64,000 bases of DNA from Ulvibacterium sp. Lineage in GTDB: Bacteria > Bacteroidota > Bacteroidia > Flavobacteriales > Flavobacteriaceae. A model generated the notes under the pieces. The model ran no database searches. It saw only the letters and a list, made by a program, of their open reading frames with translations, and was not told the origin of the DNA. This document shows, one piece after another, positions 27,686-36,869 of this stretch. Numbering within the stretch: position 1 is the stretch's first letter; every line of letters begins with the position of its first letter. The stretch is from the NCBI RefSeq assembly GCF_028285715.1, contig NZ_JANQOO010000003.1, positions 62,001-126,000 on the forward strand. Direction: 5' to 3'. The translations under genes and the position numbers were made by a program.

Positions 27686-28639
27686 ATGCAAAATAGGATA
27701 ACAGAACTCTTCAATATTCAATATCCCATTGTTCAGGCGGGCATGGTCTGGGCTAGTGGATGGCGCCTTGCCTCTACAGTCTCCAATGCCGGTGGATTGG
27801 GTCTTATAGGTTCAGGTAGTATGTACCCCGAAGTGTTGCGAGAGCATATCCAAAAGTGCAAACAGGCCACTGAAAAACCGTTTGGCGTAAATGTCCCTAT
27901 GCTGTATCCAGACATTGATAGGATAATAAACATCATTGTTGAGACCGGCGTTAAAATCGTGTTTATGTCTGCCGGAAACCCCAAGACTTGGACGTCCTAT
28001 TTAAAGAAAAAAGGGATAACCGTAGTGCATGTGGTAAGTAGCGTAAAGTTTGCCTTAAAGGCACAGGAAGCGGGAGTAGATGCTATAGTGGCAGAAGGGT
28101 TTGAGGCAGGTGGACACAATGGACGTGATGAAACTACGACCTTGGTATTGATACCCGCTATTAGGGAAAAGATTCAAATACCCGTATTGGCTGCAGGAGG
28201 AATTGCTTCGGGTAGGGCCATGTTGGCGGCGATGATACTTGGCGCGGACGGGGTACAGGTCGGTAGCCGATTTGTCGCCAGTCTGGAGGCTTCCTCTCAT
28301 GAGCTATTTAAACAGGAGGTACTTAAAGCTCAAGAAGGCGATACAATTCTTACCTTAAAGGAACTGGCTCCGGTACGGTTGCTAAAAAACAAATTCTATA
28401 AAGACATACAAAAGGCATATGCAGATGATTCCAACGCTGAGCAGCTAAAGGCTTTGTTGGGCCGTGGCCGTGCCAAGAAAGGTATGTTCGAAGGGGATTT
28501 GGAAGAGGGTGAATTAGAAATTGGTCAGGTCTCCGCTTTGATCAATGTCATAAAGCCAGCAGCGACTATTGTGGAGGAAATGATGAATGAGTTCTTCCAG
28601 ACAAAAAACGAGATAAGGACTGCTCGATACCTACCATAA
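27686..28639 (+). CDS. Nitronate monooxygenase / FabK-like flavin enzyme
   Basis: A 317-residue FMN-binding TIM barrel of the 2-nitropropane dioxygenase family. Visible family blocks are YPIVQAGMVW at the N-terminus, ANAGGLGLIGSG-like SNAGGLGLIGSG, FGVNVPML, the loop AEGFEAGGHNGRDETTTLVLIP with the conserved His, and AAGGIASGRAMLAAMILGADGVQVGSRF for phosphate binding. It may detoxify nitronates or act as an enoyl-ACP reductase (FabK); the presence of HNGRDE favours the monooxygenase branch. It follows mnmA by 33 bases and may be co-transcribed. Confidence 0.82.
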   Translation: MQNRITELFNIQYPIVQAGMVWASGWRLASTVSNAGGLGLIGSGSMYPEVLREHIQKCKQATEKPFGVNVPMLYPDIDRIINIIVETGVKIVFMSAGNPKTWTSYLKKKGITVVHVVSSVKFALKAQEAGVDAIVAEGFEAGGHNGRDETTTLVLIPAIREKIQIPVLAAGGIASGRAMLAAMILGADGVQVGSRFVASLEASSHELFKQEVLKAQEGDTILTLKELAPVRLLKNKFYKDIQKAYADDSNAEQLKALLGRGRAKKGMFEGDLEEGELEIGQVSALINVIKPAATIVEEMMNEFFQTKNEIRTARYLP

Positions 28640-28721
28640 ACGATTTCTTTGCCTAAGTATTTAGACTTTTTTACGTAATGTTGATTATCTTGTGCGAAGA
28701 TTAACGATCAACAATAGCTTA

Positions 28722-30431
28722 ATGGCAAATATTAATGGCAAGGCCGTTCAACAAAACACTTATGACGCTATAGTGGTAGGGTCAGGCATCAGCGGAGGCT
28801 GGGCGGCAAAAGAATTATGTGAAAAAGGTTTAAAGACCTTGGTCTTGGAAAGGGGAAGGATGGTAAAACATGTGCAGGACTATCCTACCATGACCAAGGA
28901 TCCTTGGGATTTTGAGCTTAGGGGATCACTGGAATATGGGGAAAAACAAAAACATAAAAGTTCAATTACCAGAGTAGGCTGGGGAGGAGAAGATACCGAA
29001 CATTTTTTTGCGAACGATGAGGATAATCCGTATACGGAAATAAAACCATTCATATGGATTCGTGGACATCAGGTTGGGGGTAGATCCTTAACTTGGGGTA
29101 AGCAAACGTACCGATGGAGTGACCTGGATTTTGAAGCCAATGCAAAAGATGGCCATGGTGTGGATTGGCCCATTCGATACAAGGATATCGAGCCGTGGTA
29201 CACCTATGTTGAAAAATTTGCCGGAATCAGTGGTGAGCCTCTTGGTCTACCACACTTACCGGACAGCCATTTTCTGCCTCCTATGGAACTCAACTGTGTG
29301 GAGAAGCATGCCAAAAAGAATATTGAGGAGAAATTTGAGGGGAGGCATCTCATCATTGGTAGATGTGCCCACTTGACGCAACCTTTGAACGGACGTGGAA
29401 AATGCCAGTTTAGAAACCGTTGCTCAAGGGGTTGCCCATATGGGGCCTATTTTAGTAGTAATGCGGTAACACTGCCAGCTGCCGAAAAGACCGGTAATCT
29501 TACCATGCGACCCAATTCCATTGTGAGTTCCATTATTTATGATGACCAAAAAGGAATGGCCACCGGGGTACGGATCGTAGATTCCGAGACTATGGAAGAG
29601 ATGGAATTCCACGCAAAAATCATTTTTTGCAATGCCTCGGCCATAAGTTCTACGAAGATCTTATTGAATTCCAAATCCGATCGTTTTCCCAATGGCCTGG
29701 GCAATGACAGTGGGGAATTGGGCCACAATCTTATGGATCACACCTACAAGGTGGGCGCTATGGGCTCTATCGAAGGCTTTGAAGATCAGTACTATTCGGG
29801 ACGTAGACCTAATGGTATATACATACCGCGCTACGTGAATCTGGATGAAAAGACCAAGTCCGATAGTTTTCTTCGCGGTTTTGGCTACCAAGGGGGAGCA
29901 GGCCGATCAAACTGGGGCTCTGGAATCAATTCTGACGATTTTGGGGGCGATTTCAAGGACAAGCTATTTAAGCCAGGACCTTGGGGCTTTTTCATTACCG
30001 GATTTGCCGAATGTCTTCCCTATCACGATAACAAGGTTACACTTAATACCGACTTAAAGGATAAGTGGGGCTTGCCCACGGTAAATATCGATTGTGAGTT
30101 TAAGGAAAACGAACTCAGAATGAACGATCAAATTAAATCAGATGCCGTGGAGATGTTGGAAAAATCCGGGTTCAAGGATATTTTGCCCTTTGATAACGAG
30201 AGTCCACCGGGTCATGGTATCCATGAAATGGGAACTGCCCGAATGGGTAAAGATCCCAAGACCTCGGTCTTGAACCGTTTCAATCAGGTGCATGCCGCAA
30301 AAAATGTGTTTGTAACGGATGGCGCCTGTATGACTTCCTCTTCCTGTGTTAATCCATCCCTTACCTATATGGCAATTACGGCGCGTGCCGCGGACCATGC
30401 CGTAAAAGAATTAAAAAGACAAAATATATAA
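28722..30431 (+). CDS. GMC-family FAD dehydrogenase with a 3Fe-4S cysteine motif
   Basis: A 569-residue GMC oxidoreductase. The FAD site VVGSGISGGWAAKEL lies near residue 18, the catalytic region holds GHGIHEMG (His498/His501) and Asn544 in SSCVNPSLTYM. A cysteine set, Cys228-x5-Cys234-x3-Cys238 in CQFRNRCSRGC, has the spacing of the 3Fe-4S ligands in bacterial FAD glucose dehydrogenase alpha subunits, so electrons probably leave through that cluster to a cytochrome. No signal peptide is present; the partner small subunit, 2 bases downstream, carries a Tat-like signal and could take it across the membrane. Substrate is probably a sugar or glycoside, oxidised at C1 or C3. Confidence 0.85.
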   Translation: MANINGKAVQQNTYDAIVVGSGISGGWAAKELCEKGLKTLVLERGRMVKHVQDYPTMTKDPWDFELRGSLEYGEKQKHKSSITRVGWGGEDTEHFFANDEDNPYTEIKPFIWIRGHQVGGRSLTWGKQTYRWSDLDFEANAKDGHGVDWPIRYKDIEPWYTYVEKFAGISGEPLGLPHLPDSHFLPPMELNCVEKHAKKNIEEKFEGRHLIIGRCAHLTQPLNGRGKCQFRNRCSRGCPYGAYFSSNAVTLPAAEKTGNLTMRPNSIVSSIIYDDQKGMATGVRIVDSETMEEMEFHAKIIFCNASAISSTKILLNSKSDRFPNGLGNDSGELGHNLMDHTYKVGAMGSIEGFEDQYYSGRRPNGIYIPRYVNLDEKTKSDSFLRGFGYQGGAGRSNWGSGINSDDFGGDFKDKLFKPGPWGFFITGFAECLPYHDNKVTLNTDLKDKWGLPTVNIDCEFKENELRMNDQIKSDAVEMLEKSGFKDILPFDNESPPGHGIHEMGTARMGKDPKTSVLNRFNQVHAAKNVFVTDGACMTSSSCVNPSLTYMAITARAADHAVKELKRQNI

Positions 30432-30433
30432 GC

Positions 30434-31024
30434 ATGGATAGAAGAATAGCCTTAAAAAATACCGCATTATTGATAGGTGCAACTTTGGGAAGTTCCACTT
30501 TGGCCGGTCTTTTGCAATCCTGCCAGAATCAAAAACGCTTGGATTGGAATCCTGTTTTTTTTACCGGGGAACAAGCTGCCATAGTTTCGGAAATTACGGA
30601 AATGATCTTGCCCAGAACGGAAACTCCCGGGGCCAAGGACCTTAAGGTCGATATCTTTGTAGACCTAATGTTAGATAAGACACTCTCCCCAGAAGATCAA
30701 GAACATGTAAAAAAGGGATACGATCGATTTGAAGCCATTTGCCAAGAAAAATATGTTAAATCCTTTCTTGATTTGGGTAATGCCGAACGTCAGGAGGTTC
30801 TAAAACAGGTGGAAGCCGAAACCAATACATTCAATCCCGCGGTTTGGGGGAGTCCTTTGGGTAAACAGGAACCTGTCGATTTTTATCGAAGGGTGAAACA
30901 ATTTACATTGATAGGTTATTTTACCTCCGAGGAAATCGGAAAGAACCATCTGCAATATGACCCCATCCCCGGAGATTACAAGGGATGTATTCCATATAAT
31001 GGTGAAAGCTCCTGGACATTGTAA
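30434..31024 (+). CDS. Gluconate 2-dehydrogenase subunit 3 family protein (small partner of the GMC enzyme)
   Basis: A 196-residue small subunit. The N-terminus MDRRIALKNTALLIGATLG has a Tat-like twin arginine and ends in LLQSC, a possible lipobox with Cys30, so it may be both Tat-exported and lipid-anchored. The body contains ITEMILPRTETPGAKDL, the recognisable subunit-3 block, and a C-terminal YDPIPGDYKGCIPY. In FAD glucose dehydrogenases the gamma subunit acts as an export escort for the catalytic subunit. Only 2 bases separate the two genes. No cytochrome gene follows on this strand. Confidence 0.85.
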   Translation: MDRRIALKNTALLIGATLGSSTLAGLLQSCQNQKRLDWNPVFFTGEQAAIVSEITEMILPRTETPGAKDLKVDIFVDLMLDKTLSPEDQEHVKKGYDRFEAICQEKYVKSFLDLGNAERQEVLKQVEAETNTFNPAVWGSPLGKQEPVDFYRRVKQFTLIGYFTSEEIGKNHLQYDPIPGDYKGCIPYNGESSWTL

Positions 31025-31056
31025 TATCATGGGACTTTCACATTTTCATTGAGAGG

Positions 31057-34000
31057 TCATTCGCCCTTTAAGCTGGCTAGAAATTCCATAAGGTCACGTA
31101 GCTCACGTTTCTCGATAAGTAAACCCATGGCCGGCATTGCAGATGGCATGTTTTCCCTCTTTTTTATTCTTGAAACGGCTATTTCCATGGGTTCGGCATC
31201 CGATGTCCTTAGTATAAGTTCTTTCTCTGTCTCTTCCTCAAGAACCCCAGTAACCTTTTGCCCATCTTTTAGCGTAAGTCTTACACTGCCGTAACCTGGG
31301 GCCAACCGGGCACTTGGTTCTATGAGCGATTCCAGAAGTTGTTCCCGCGTCAGGACTGAAGCAATATTATCCAACGGTGGGCCCACTTGCCCACCAGCAC
31401 CGTTTACGGCATGACACCTAACACATTGCGCCGCGGGATTATTGGTAAAAACACTTCGTCCGCCCCACCAGTTACCGCCATAGAGGGTTTCCCGGAAGGA
31501 GTCCACCGTGTTACCACTGTTTTTTATTACCTTAAGTTGCGCTATCAGTTTCTCTGAACCAGTGGCTTCCACAGCCTCTATAAGATCCAGGATTACCCCT
31601 TGGGAGAGTGTATTGTTATCCGCCATTTGAATTAATCCATGCAACACATTTTCACTCTTGTCCAAGGGAAGCTCTCCCAAGACCCCTAGCATCTCCTGCT
31701 GCTCCAGCACAGATCCGTTTTTAAAGATAGGATTTACGATCTTGGGCAATCTCTCCTTGTTGACGTCCAATTTTCCAATAAGCCCAACGGCAACCGATCT
31801 TACTTTTTCGCTTTTATCCTTCATGCCGGTTTCCATGGCCCGTTGGATATTTGCCCTATCCAATTGGGCCAGGGCCCCAAGTGTGGCAGCACGAACCTCG
31901 GCATCCGAATGTCTTCGCAATAGACTGTACAGATCTGAGTTGTGCGAGTCGATTCCTAAAGCACCTAAGACCTTGGTTACGCCGATGAGAATGGCCGGGT
32001 CCGTATCACTCAAAAAAAGCGGAATATCCCTTTCAATTTTTTGCTTGACGGTATTGGGATCCCGGGTAATTTCTCCCCTAAAACGCCCATCCACACGATC
32101 TAAAACAGATGGGGACGCCCAGGAACCAATAACCTCCAAAGCTTCTCTTCTTAAATTACTATGTACATTAGGTCGTTTGGCAAAGGCAATAAGATTATTC
32201 AGTTCCTTTTCACCACCAACACGCAATGCCGCGTTGATACTTCTTCGTAACAAAGGTTCGGAAGATAACCGCTCTTGTGTAAGGGTTTCCGCCAAATCTG
32301 GTAATGCCTCTTCAATGGACCAATCATCGTTGATGGCCCGTGCTGCCTCTGTAACAATGTACTCATCAGGGTCTTTCAAAAATTGTGATATCTGTGCCTC
32401 CTGCAACCTTCTGAGGACAAGTACGGCCGCAATACGAAGGCTTTTTTTTGGATGGTCCACAAGCGCGATCATTGGTTCTGCTTTTCCAATACGTGACAAG
32501 GCCAAAACGCCGGCATGCCTTAGATATAGATCCTTGTCATCATTGGCCGATATCATATCCAGCAAGGGCTGTATGGCTTCTACATATTGTATTCTACCAA
32601 GGGCCTGTGAGGCAAAGAATTTAACCCTATCGTTTTCATGCTTCAGTAATGGAATCAAAGCAGCACCAGCTTTGGAATATTTTATGTCGCCCAAGACTTT
32701 GGCTGCCTGGGCAATAATTTCAGGGTCTTTATCCGAAAAAAGTTCCGTCAAAATTTCCGCTTTGCCCAAATTTTTTGAGGCGATTTGACCAATGCCCCAA
32801 ATGGCATGGATACGTGCAAACTGGTTTGTATTTTCCTTAGCTACGTCTTTTAAGGCCCTATACCCCCAGAAGGTACTTTTGGCTAATTGAAATTGCGCTT
32901 TTTTGCGGATGCGCATATCGGGATAGGACAATAGATCGACCAACTCTTCCGTAGATCGGCCTTCATAATCCAAGGTCATCAACCGTTGGGTTTCTTTACG
33001 TTCCTGGCTTAGATCATTTTTCCCTTCCTCCACGTCTAATTTCCAGATACGGCCATAATTTTTGGTACCCCAACCGTTGATCCAATCGGCTAAGTACAAT
33101 GCGCCATCGGGCCCAAATTGGATTGCAGTAGGCAATACTCCACTAAGAACATCCAGATCTGAATGGAGTTCAAAAGAAGCTCCTTTGGGCTTTAGGTCGA
33201 AAGACCAGATATGCGAACGCCCGGGATCACCCACGAATTCGACCAAAAAGAAACGGTCTAACCACTCCTTACCCAGAGCCGTACCAGGATTATAGGCCAT
33301 TCCGGTAGGGCCGTTGTGAAAATTGGCAATCGGAGGAATTATATAAGCCGCCTGTCCTTCCCATCTTGGAATGTAGAGTTTTTCGTCCATCCAGACCTTG
33401 TAGCTATTGTTCGTCGGATCGGTATATTTACCGTATTGCCAATTGGCCCGCCATCCAGCATCGGATCCCTCGACAATATGGACCAGACGTTCGCTCTCCC
33501 CGGCATGATCCCCATCGTTATCCGAGGAAATTATATTGCCATATGCATCAAAGACAAATTCGTGCGTATTTCGTAATCCCCGGGCGAATACTTCAAAATC
33601 ACTCCCATCGGGATTGCTCCGGACAATAACGCCTTGATTGGGATAATGGTGCTTTTTGCCATCTACTGTGGTTATACTTGCACCAATATCCCCAATACCC
33701 CAATAAATCTTTCCATCCGGACCCTCCACGGCACCTGACATGCCATGTGCACCAAACCCAATATGGACAGCAAACCCATGCGCTATTGAAGTTTTCTCGT
33801 CCAGCACCTTATCTTCATTGGTATCGGTAAGCCGCCACATATCAGGGCCGATACCCACGAACACTTCCTTATCCCGGACCAATAGGGCTCCGGCCACATC
33901 CGTAATTTCCTCATTGAAATCTTCTAGAATTCGGGTCGACTTGTCAGCAACACCATTGTTATTAATGTCTTCCAGCATCCAAACTTCATCCTTTTCCACG

Positions 34001-34467
34001 GTCAAGTCCTTCCAATCATGGATGCTGTCGTTGTTCAAATCTGGAAACCATTCGTTCTCCTTGCTTTTTTCGGGGGCAAAAGTGGAACGCAAAAAATTTC
34101 GCCTATCCTCAACGGATTGTAAGGAAATGGACGCTGTCATCCAATCTTGATGCCCACGTATATCAAACTCTGAATTTTTTTGACGATTGGTACTTGTCAA
34201 ATAGATTTTCCCAAAATCATCGATATCCATGGCTATGGGATCTGGGGCCAGGGAATCTGAGGCCCACAGACTTAAAACGAGCCCATCTGTAAGTATGGGA
34301 GCCATATTTTTTTTGGCTTCCCCGTCTTTGGTCAATTCTAGTATAGAATCCTCATGGACAACCAAGGGTGTTTCCTTGGCTTTTTTGGATTTTGTGTTAC
34401 AAGAAGTAACAACAGTAAGTAATGCTAATAGGAATATGGAGATTTGGGAGGGGATATTACATTTCAT
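31057..34467 (-). CDS. Large periplasmic lipoprotein: beta-propeller dehydrogenase domain, HEAT repeats and cytochrome c
   Basis: A 1136-residue lipoprotein; signal peptide ending VVTSC (Cys23) followed by NTKSKK, without the acidic surface signal, so probably periplasmic. Residues about 50-480 match the 'membrane-bound dehydrogenase' propeller seen in Planctomycetes and Bacteroidota (MDIDDFGKIYLTST, GPDGKIYWGIGDIGA, SDNDGDHAGESERL, FGPDGALYLADWING). From about 500 to 950 there are HEAT-like helical repeats. The C-terminus is a haem-binding domain with Cys1015-x-x-Cys1018-His1019 and a distal Met region (MPSAMPAMG). The role is likely sugar or alcohol oxidation with electron transfer; the substrate is unknown. 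It converges on the GMC operon, 32 bases away. The ATG at 34465-34467 fits the signal peptide. Confidence 0.8.
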   Translation of the reverse strand: MKCNIPSQISIFLLALLTVVTSCNTKSKKAKETPLVVHEDSILELTKDGEAKKNMAPILTDGLVLSLWASDSLAPDPIAMDIDDFGKIYLTSTNRQKNSEFDIRGHQDWMTASISLQSVEDRRNFLRSTFAPEKSKENEWFPDLNNDSIHDWKDLTVEKDEVWMLEDINNNGVADKSTRILEDFNEEITDVAGALLVRDKEVFVGIGPDMWRLTDTNEDKVLDEKTSIAHGFAVHIGFGAHGMSGAVEGPDGKIYWGIGDIGASITTVDGKKHHYPNQGVIVRSNPDGSDFEVFARGLRNTHEFVFDAYGNIISSDNDGDHAGESERLVHIVEGSDAGWRANWQYGKYTDPTNNSYKVWMDEKLYIPRWEGQAAYIIPPIANFHNGPTGMAYNPGTALGKEWLDRFFLVEFVGDPGRSHIWSFDLKPKGASFELHSDLDVLSGVLPTAIQFGPDGALYLADWINGWGTKNYGRIWKLDVEEGKNDLSQERKETQRLMTLDYEGRSTEELVDLLSYPDMRIRKKAQFQLAKSTFWGYRALKDVAKENTNQFARIHAIWGIGQIASKNLGKAEILTELFSDKDPEIIAQAAKVLGDIKYSKAGAALIPLLKHENDRVKFFASQALGRIQYVEAIQPLLDMISANDDKDLYLRHAGVLALSRIGKAEPMIALVDHPKKSLRIAAVLVLRRLQEAQISQFLKDPDEYIVTEAARAINDDWSIEEALPDLAETLTQERLSSEPLLRRSINAALRVGGEKELNNLIAFAKRPNVHSNLRREALEVIGSWASPSVLDRVDGRFRGEITRDPNTVKQKIERDIPLFLSDTDPAILIGVTKVLGALGIDSHNSDLYSLLRRHSDAEVRAATLGALAQLDRANIQRAMETGMKDKSEKVRSVAVGLIGKLDVNKERLPKIVNPIFKNGSVLEQQEMLGVLGELPLDKSENVLHGLIQMADNNTLSQGVILDLIEAVEATGSEKLIAQLKVIKNSGNTVDSFRETLYGGNWWGGRSVFTNNPAAQCVRCHAVNGAGGQVGPPLDNIASVLTREQLLESLIEPSARLAPGYGSVRLTLKDGQKVTGVLEEETEKELILRTSDAEPMEIAVSRIKKRENMPSAMPAMGLLIEKRELRDLMEFLASLKGE

Positions 34468-34664
34468 TGTGTGCCGATGTTTTGGTATTGAAGGTTTGTA
34501 CGGACTAAAATAAGGAATTCCCACTCAAGAAGAATTGTATCGCGTCCATTGTTTTCAAACAGAAGTATTGTTATGGATTAGCCTTTATTTGAAATCAATG
34601 CTTGAAAAGGAACTTGACTAATGTAGATTTTTTAGCGTTAGGCAATTTTGATTGAAACTATTGT

Positions 34665-34672
34665 TACTTTTG
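34665..34672 (+). promoter_or_regulatory. -7 box (TACTTTTG) six bases before an ATG
   Basis: TACTTTTG fits TAnnTTTG and ends six bases before the start of the small envelope protein, implying a very short leader or none. Confidence 0.4.
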
Positions 34673-34678
34673 AAGTTC

Positions 34679-35095
34679 ATGAAATATGTAATCACACTAT
34701 TTATATTGACCCTAATGACCTTTCAAGGCTATGCCCAACTAGAACGGGACAAAGTATTGCACTTTGGGATTGGGGCCCTATGCGGCATAGGTGGTGCTAT
34801 TCTTGCCGATGAACTCTCGGATGGAAATCGGTTTTGGGTCTTTACCGGTGCGGTGGCAGGCAGTCTTTTGGCCGGTACGGCCAAGGAAGCTTTGGATGAA
34901 CAGCAGAACAACGCATGGGACAATGGCGATTTGGCAGCCACTGTTTTGGGTGGAATTTCCGTAGGTGTTACCATAGAGTTGTTTTCCGGAAAAAAGAAAA
35001 GAGCAAGACAGCAGGCTAAGATAGCGTTTTACGAAAAGACCATGGGAGCCTCTATTGACCAAACCCCGGGGTTTAAGGATTTTTCGATGAAGTGA
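34679..35095 (+). CDS. Small exported protein, YfiM/DUF2279-like
   Basis: A 138-residue protein with a signal peptide (MKYVITLFILTLMTFQGYAQ). It contains DKVLHFGIGALCGIGG, reminiscent of the DKxxHF start of YfiM-like proteins, two glycine-rich hydrophobic helices and GTAKEALDEQQNNAWDNGDLAATVLGG, a segment shared by many Bacteroidota hypotheticals. It is probably membrane-associated; no function is known. The ATG at 34679 is preferred to a TTG nine codons earlier. Confidence 0.65.
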   Translation: MKYVITLFILTLMTFQGYAQLERDKVLHFGIGALCGIGGAILADELSDGNRFWVFTGAVAGSLLAGTAKEALDEQQNNAWDNGDLAATVLGGISVGVTIELFSGKKKRARQQAKIAFYEKTMGASIDQTPGFKDFSMK

Positions 35096-35534
35096 ATACG
35101 CTTGTCCAATATTATAAGGCAAATTTGGAAAAAAGGGGAAGCCGATCCACACCCACTAATATCAAATCGATACCTAGGGAATAAGCCTACAATTCCAGTT
35201 TTTAGCTTTGGTTATGGTCTATTTTAATGTTCCTAATGCCTTCCTGATAGGGGGTGGGGTAAGGCCAAATCGCTTTTCAAATTTGCCGATATCAAAAAAA
35301 TGGTGCTATTATATTGATACAGTATTTCCACTATTTCGGTTTACCATTGATATGTTTTTGGTGTATTGCGTAAGTGCCTTGGCCGGTTCCGTACCTATAG
35401 CACCCCCGGAGCCCAAAATTGTTTGTATGGCATTTATCCTTTAAGATTGGTGAATCCTGTTAAAGTTGACAAACTTTCGTCTTTTGCCTGCTGCACCTTA
35501 GGTTTTTTATTTCCCTAGCTTTTTAACGAATCAC
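35096..35534. other. Interval without an intact gene
   Basis: The stretch between the small envelope gene and the DUF58 gene contains a decayed epimerase on the minus strand (see 35219-35428). The plus-strand frame at 35208-35444 is its antisense shadow. Nothing else is seen. Confidence 0.6.
35219..35428 (-). pseudogene. Remnant of an NAD-dependent epimerase/dehydratase gene
   Basis: Minus-strand translation from 35428 gives IQTILGSGGAIGTEPAKALTQ and then YTKNISMVNRN, a clear N-terminus of an NAD(P)-binding Rossmann protein with GSGGAIG, but the expected ATG is ATA. Soon after come TAA and TAG. Beyond them, EIVEILYQYNSTIF in a second frame and FDIGKFEKRFGLTPPPIRKA in the first frame match the C-terminal YQY...FDSxKFEKRFG region of the same family, ending at TAG. 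About 250 central codons are missing and the join is frameshifted. It is thus an internally deleted, decayed gene. Confidence 0.75.
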
Positions 35535-36866
35535 CTATAGGAGTCCGCGCGCCTTTATTTCTAAGTATTTGTTGATGGTATTAATAGTGAGGTCTTTGGG
35601 TTTGGTAAGGATGGTTTGTATGGCATACCGTTGCAATTCTTTTTGCATTAGCCGTTTTTCCAGCGAAAACTTTTCCGCTATAGTTTTATGGTAAATGGCC
35701 TGTAAGTCCTCTGCATCAGTGGATATGAGTTCTTCCAGTTCAGTGTTCTCAAAAAAGATTACTACCAGCACATGATATTTTGCCATGGCCAAAAGAAAGG
35801 GCAATTGCCTTTTGAGGGCAGAGATGTGTTCAAAGTTTGTGTAGAGTAGCAATAAACTTCTATGGGTTACCTTGCGTTTCACATGAGCGTAAAGCAGCCC
35901 GAAATCGGAATCGGTAAACTCGGTCGTTATGTTGTATAATTTTTCCAAAATGGTATTAAGGTGGGTAATCTTCTGTAGTGCTGGGACAAAGGATTCTATG
36001 TTCTTTGAAAACGTAAGCATTCCCGCCTTGTCATTTCTTTTTAAGGCCACATTGGAAAAGGCCAGGGTAGCATTTATGGCATAGTCCAATAACTTGAGCT
36101 CATTAAAAGGCATTTTCATAACCCGCCCCGTGTCTATTAGAGAGTAGACAGGTTGTGATTTTTCGTCCTGATATTGATTTACCATTAACTGATTATGCTT
36201 TGCGGTGGCTTTCCAATTTATGGTCCTAAAATCATCTCCCCTTACATACTCCTTTATCTGTTCAAATTCTTGGGTATGGCCGATACGACGCATTTTTTTT
36301 AAACCGAATTCCGTCAGCTTATTGTTTATGGCCAAAAAATCATAGTGTTGCATCTGGATGATACTCGGGTACACAGGCACCATCTGATCTTTTTGAAAGA
36401 CAAAGCGTCGCCTCACAATTTTTAAGGGTGATGATGCGTAAAGGTTTAGGCCGCCGAATAGATACTCACCCCGGTCCACCGGTCGCACGGAATATTCAAA
36501 AGTTTTCGTTTCACCCTTAAAGATGGATGTTTTATGTATAAAATCCCTTTTTTGAAACTGTATGGGGAGTTCATCAATAATGGATAGGTAAGTTTTAAAA
36601 GGATAATGTGTGGCAAACCGAATTCTTATCGGGTTTAAATCACTGTTCGATAACTTTTTGGGAAGCTCTCTCTGAGCTTCCAGACCCCTGGCATTGAAAT
36701 AAAGCAAATAAATATCGAATAGGAATAGTCCCAAAAGTACCCAAATAAGTAGCCAAGCCATGGGATAAATATCAGGTATCCAATACGATAATACGAAACA
36801 GGCGGACAATACCGCCAGATACCTGAAAAATGTGTTATGAATATAGAACGACCTTAAAAAATGCAC
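35535..36866 (-). CDS. DUF58 domain membrane protein
   Basis: A 443-residue protein with two N-terminal membrane segments (residues 14-50) and a cytosolic DUF58/VWA-like domain. The DUF58 core is DDFRTINWKATAKHNQLMVNQYQDE near residue 210, followed by a VYSLIDTGRVMKM strand. DUF58 proteins accompany MoxR AAA ATPases and are thought to help assemble or activate other proteins. The start is GTG, 3 bases after the MoxR stop. Last gene of a six-gene minus-strand operon. Confidence 0.82.
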   Translation of the reverse strand: MHFLRSFYIHNTFFRYLAVLSACFVLSYWIPDIYPMAWLLIWVLLGLFLFDIYLLYFNARGLEAQRELPKKLSNSDLNPIRIRFATHYPFKTYLSIIDELPIQFQKRDFIHKTSIFKGETKTFEYSVRPVDRGEYLFGGLNLYASSPLKIVRRRFVFQKDQMVPVYPSIIQMQHYDFLAINNKLTEFGLKKMRRIGHTQEFEQIKEYVRGDDFRTINWKATAKHNQLMVNQYQDEKSQPVYSLIDTGRVMKMPFNELKLLDYAINATLAFSNVALKRNDKAGMLTFSKNIESFVPALQKITHLNTILEKLYNITTEFTDSDFGLLYAHVKRKVTHRSLLLLYTNFEHISALKRQLPFLLAMAKYHVLVVIFFENTELEELISTDAEDLQAIYHKTIAEKFSLEKRLMQKELQRYAIQTILTKPKDLTINTINKYLEIKARGLL

Positions 36867-36869
36867 AAC

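Noticed and set aside
31658-32788. Long plus-strand reading frame of 376 residues inside the HEAT-cytochrome gene
   Set aside because: It is antisense to an intact lipoprotein gene, has a low-complexity Ser-rich translation and no family motif.
35208-35444. A 78-residue plus-strand frame between the small envelope gene and the DUF58 gene
   Set aside because: It is the antisense of the decayed epimerase and has no family resemblance.
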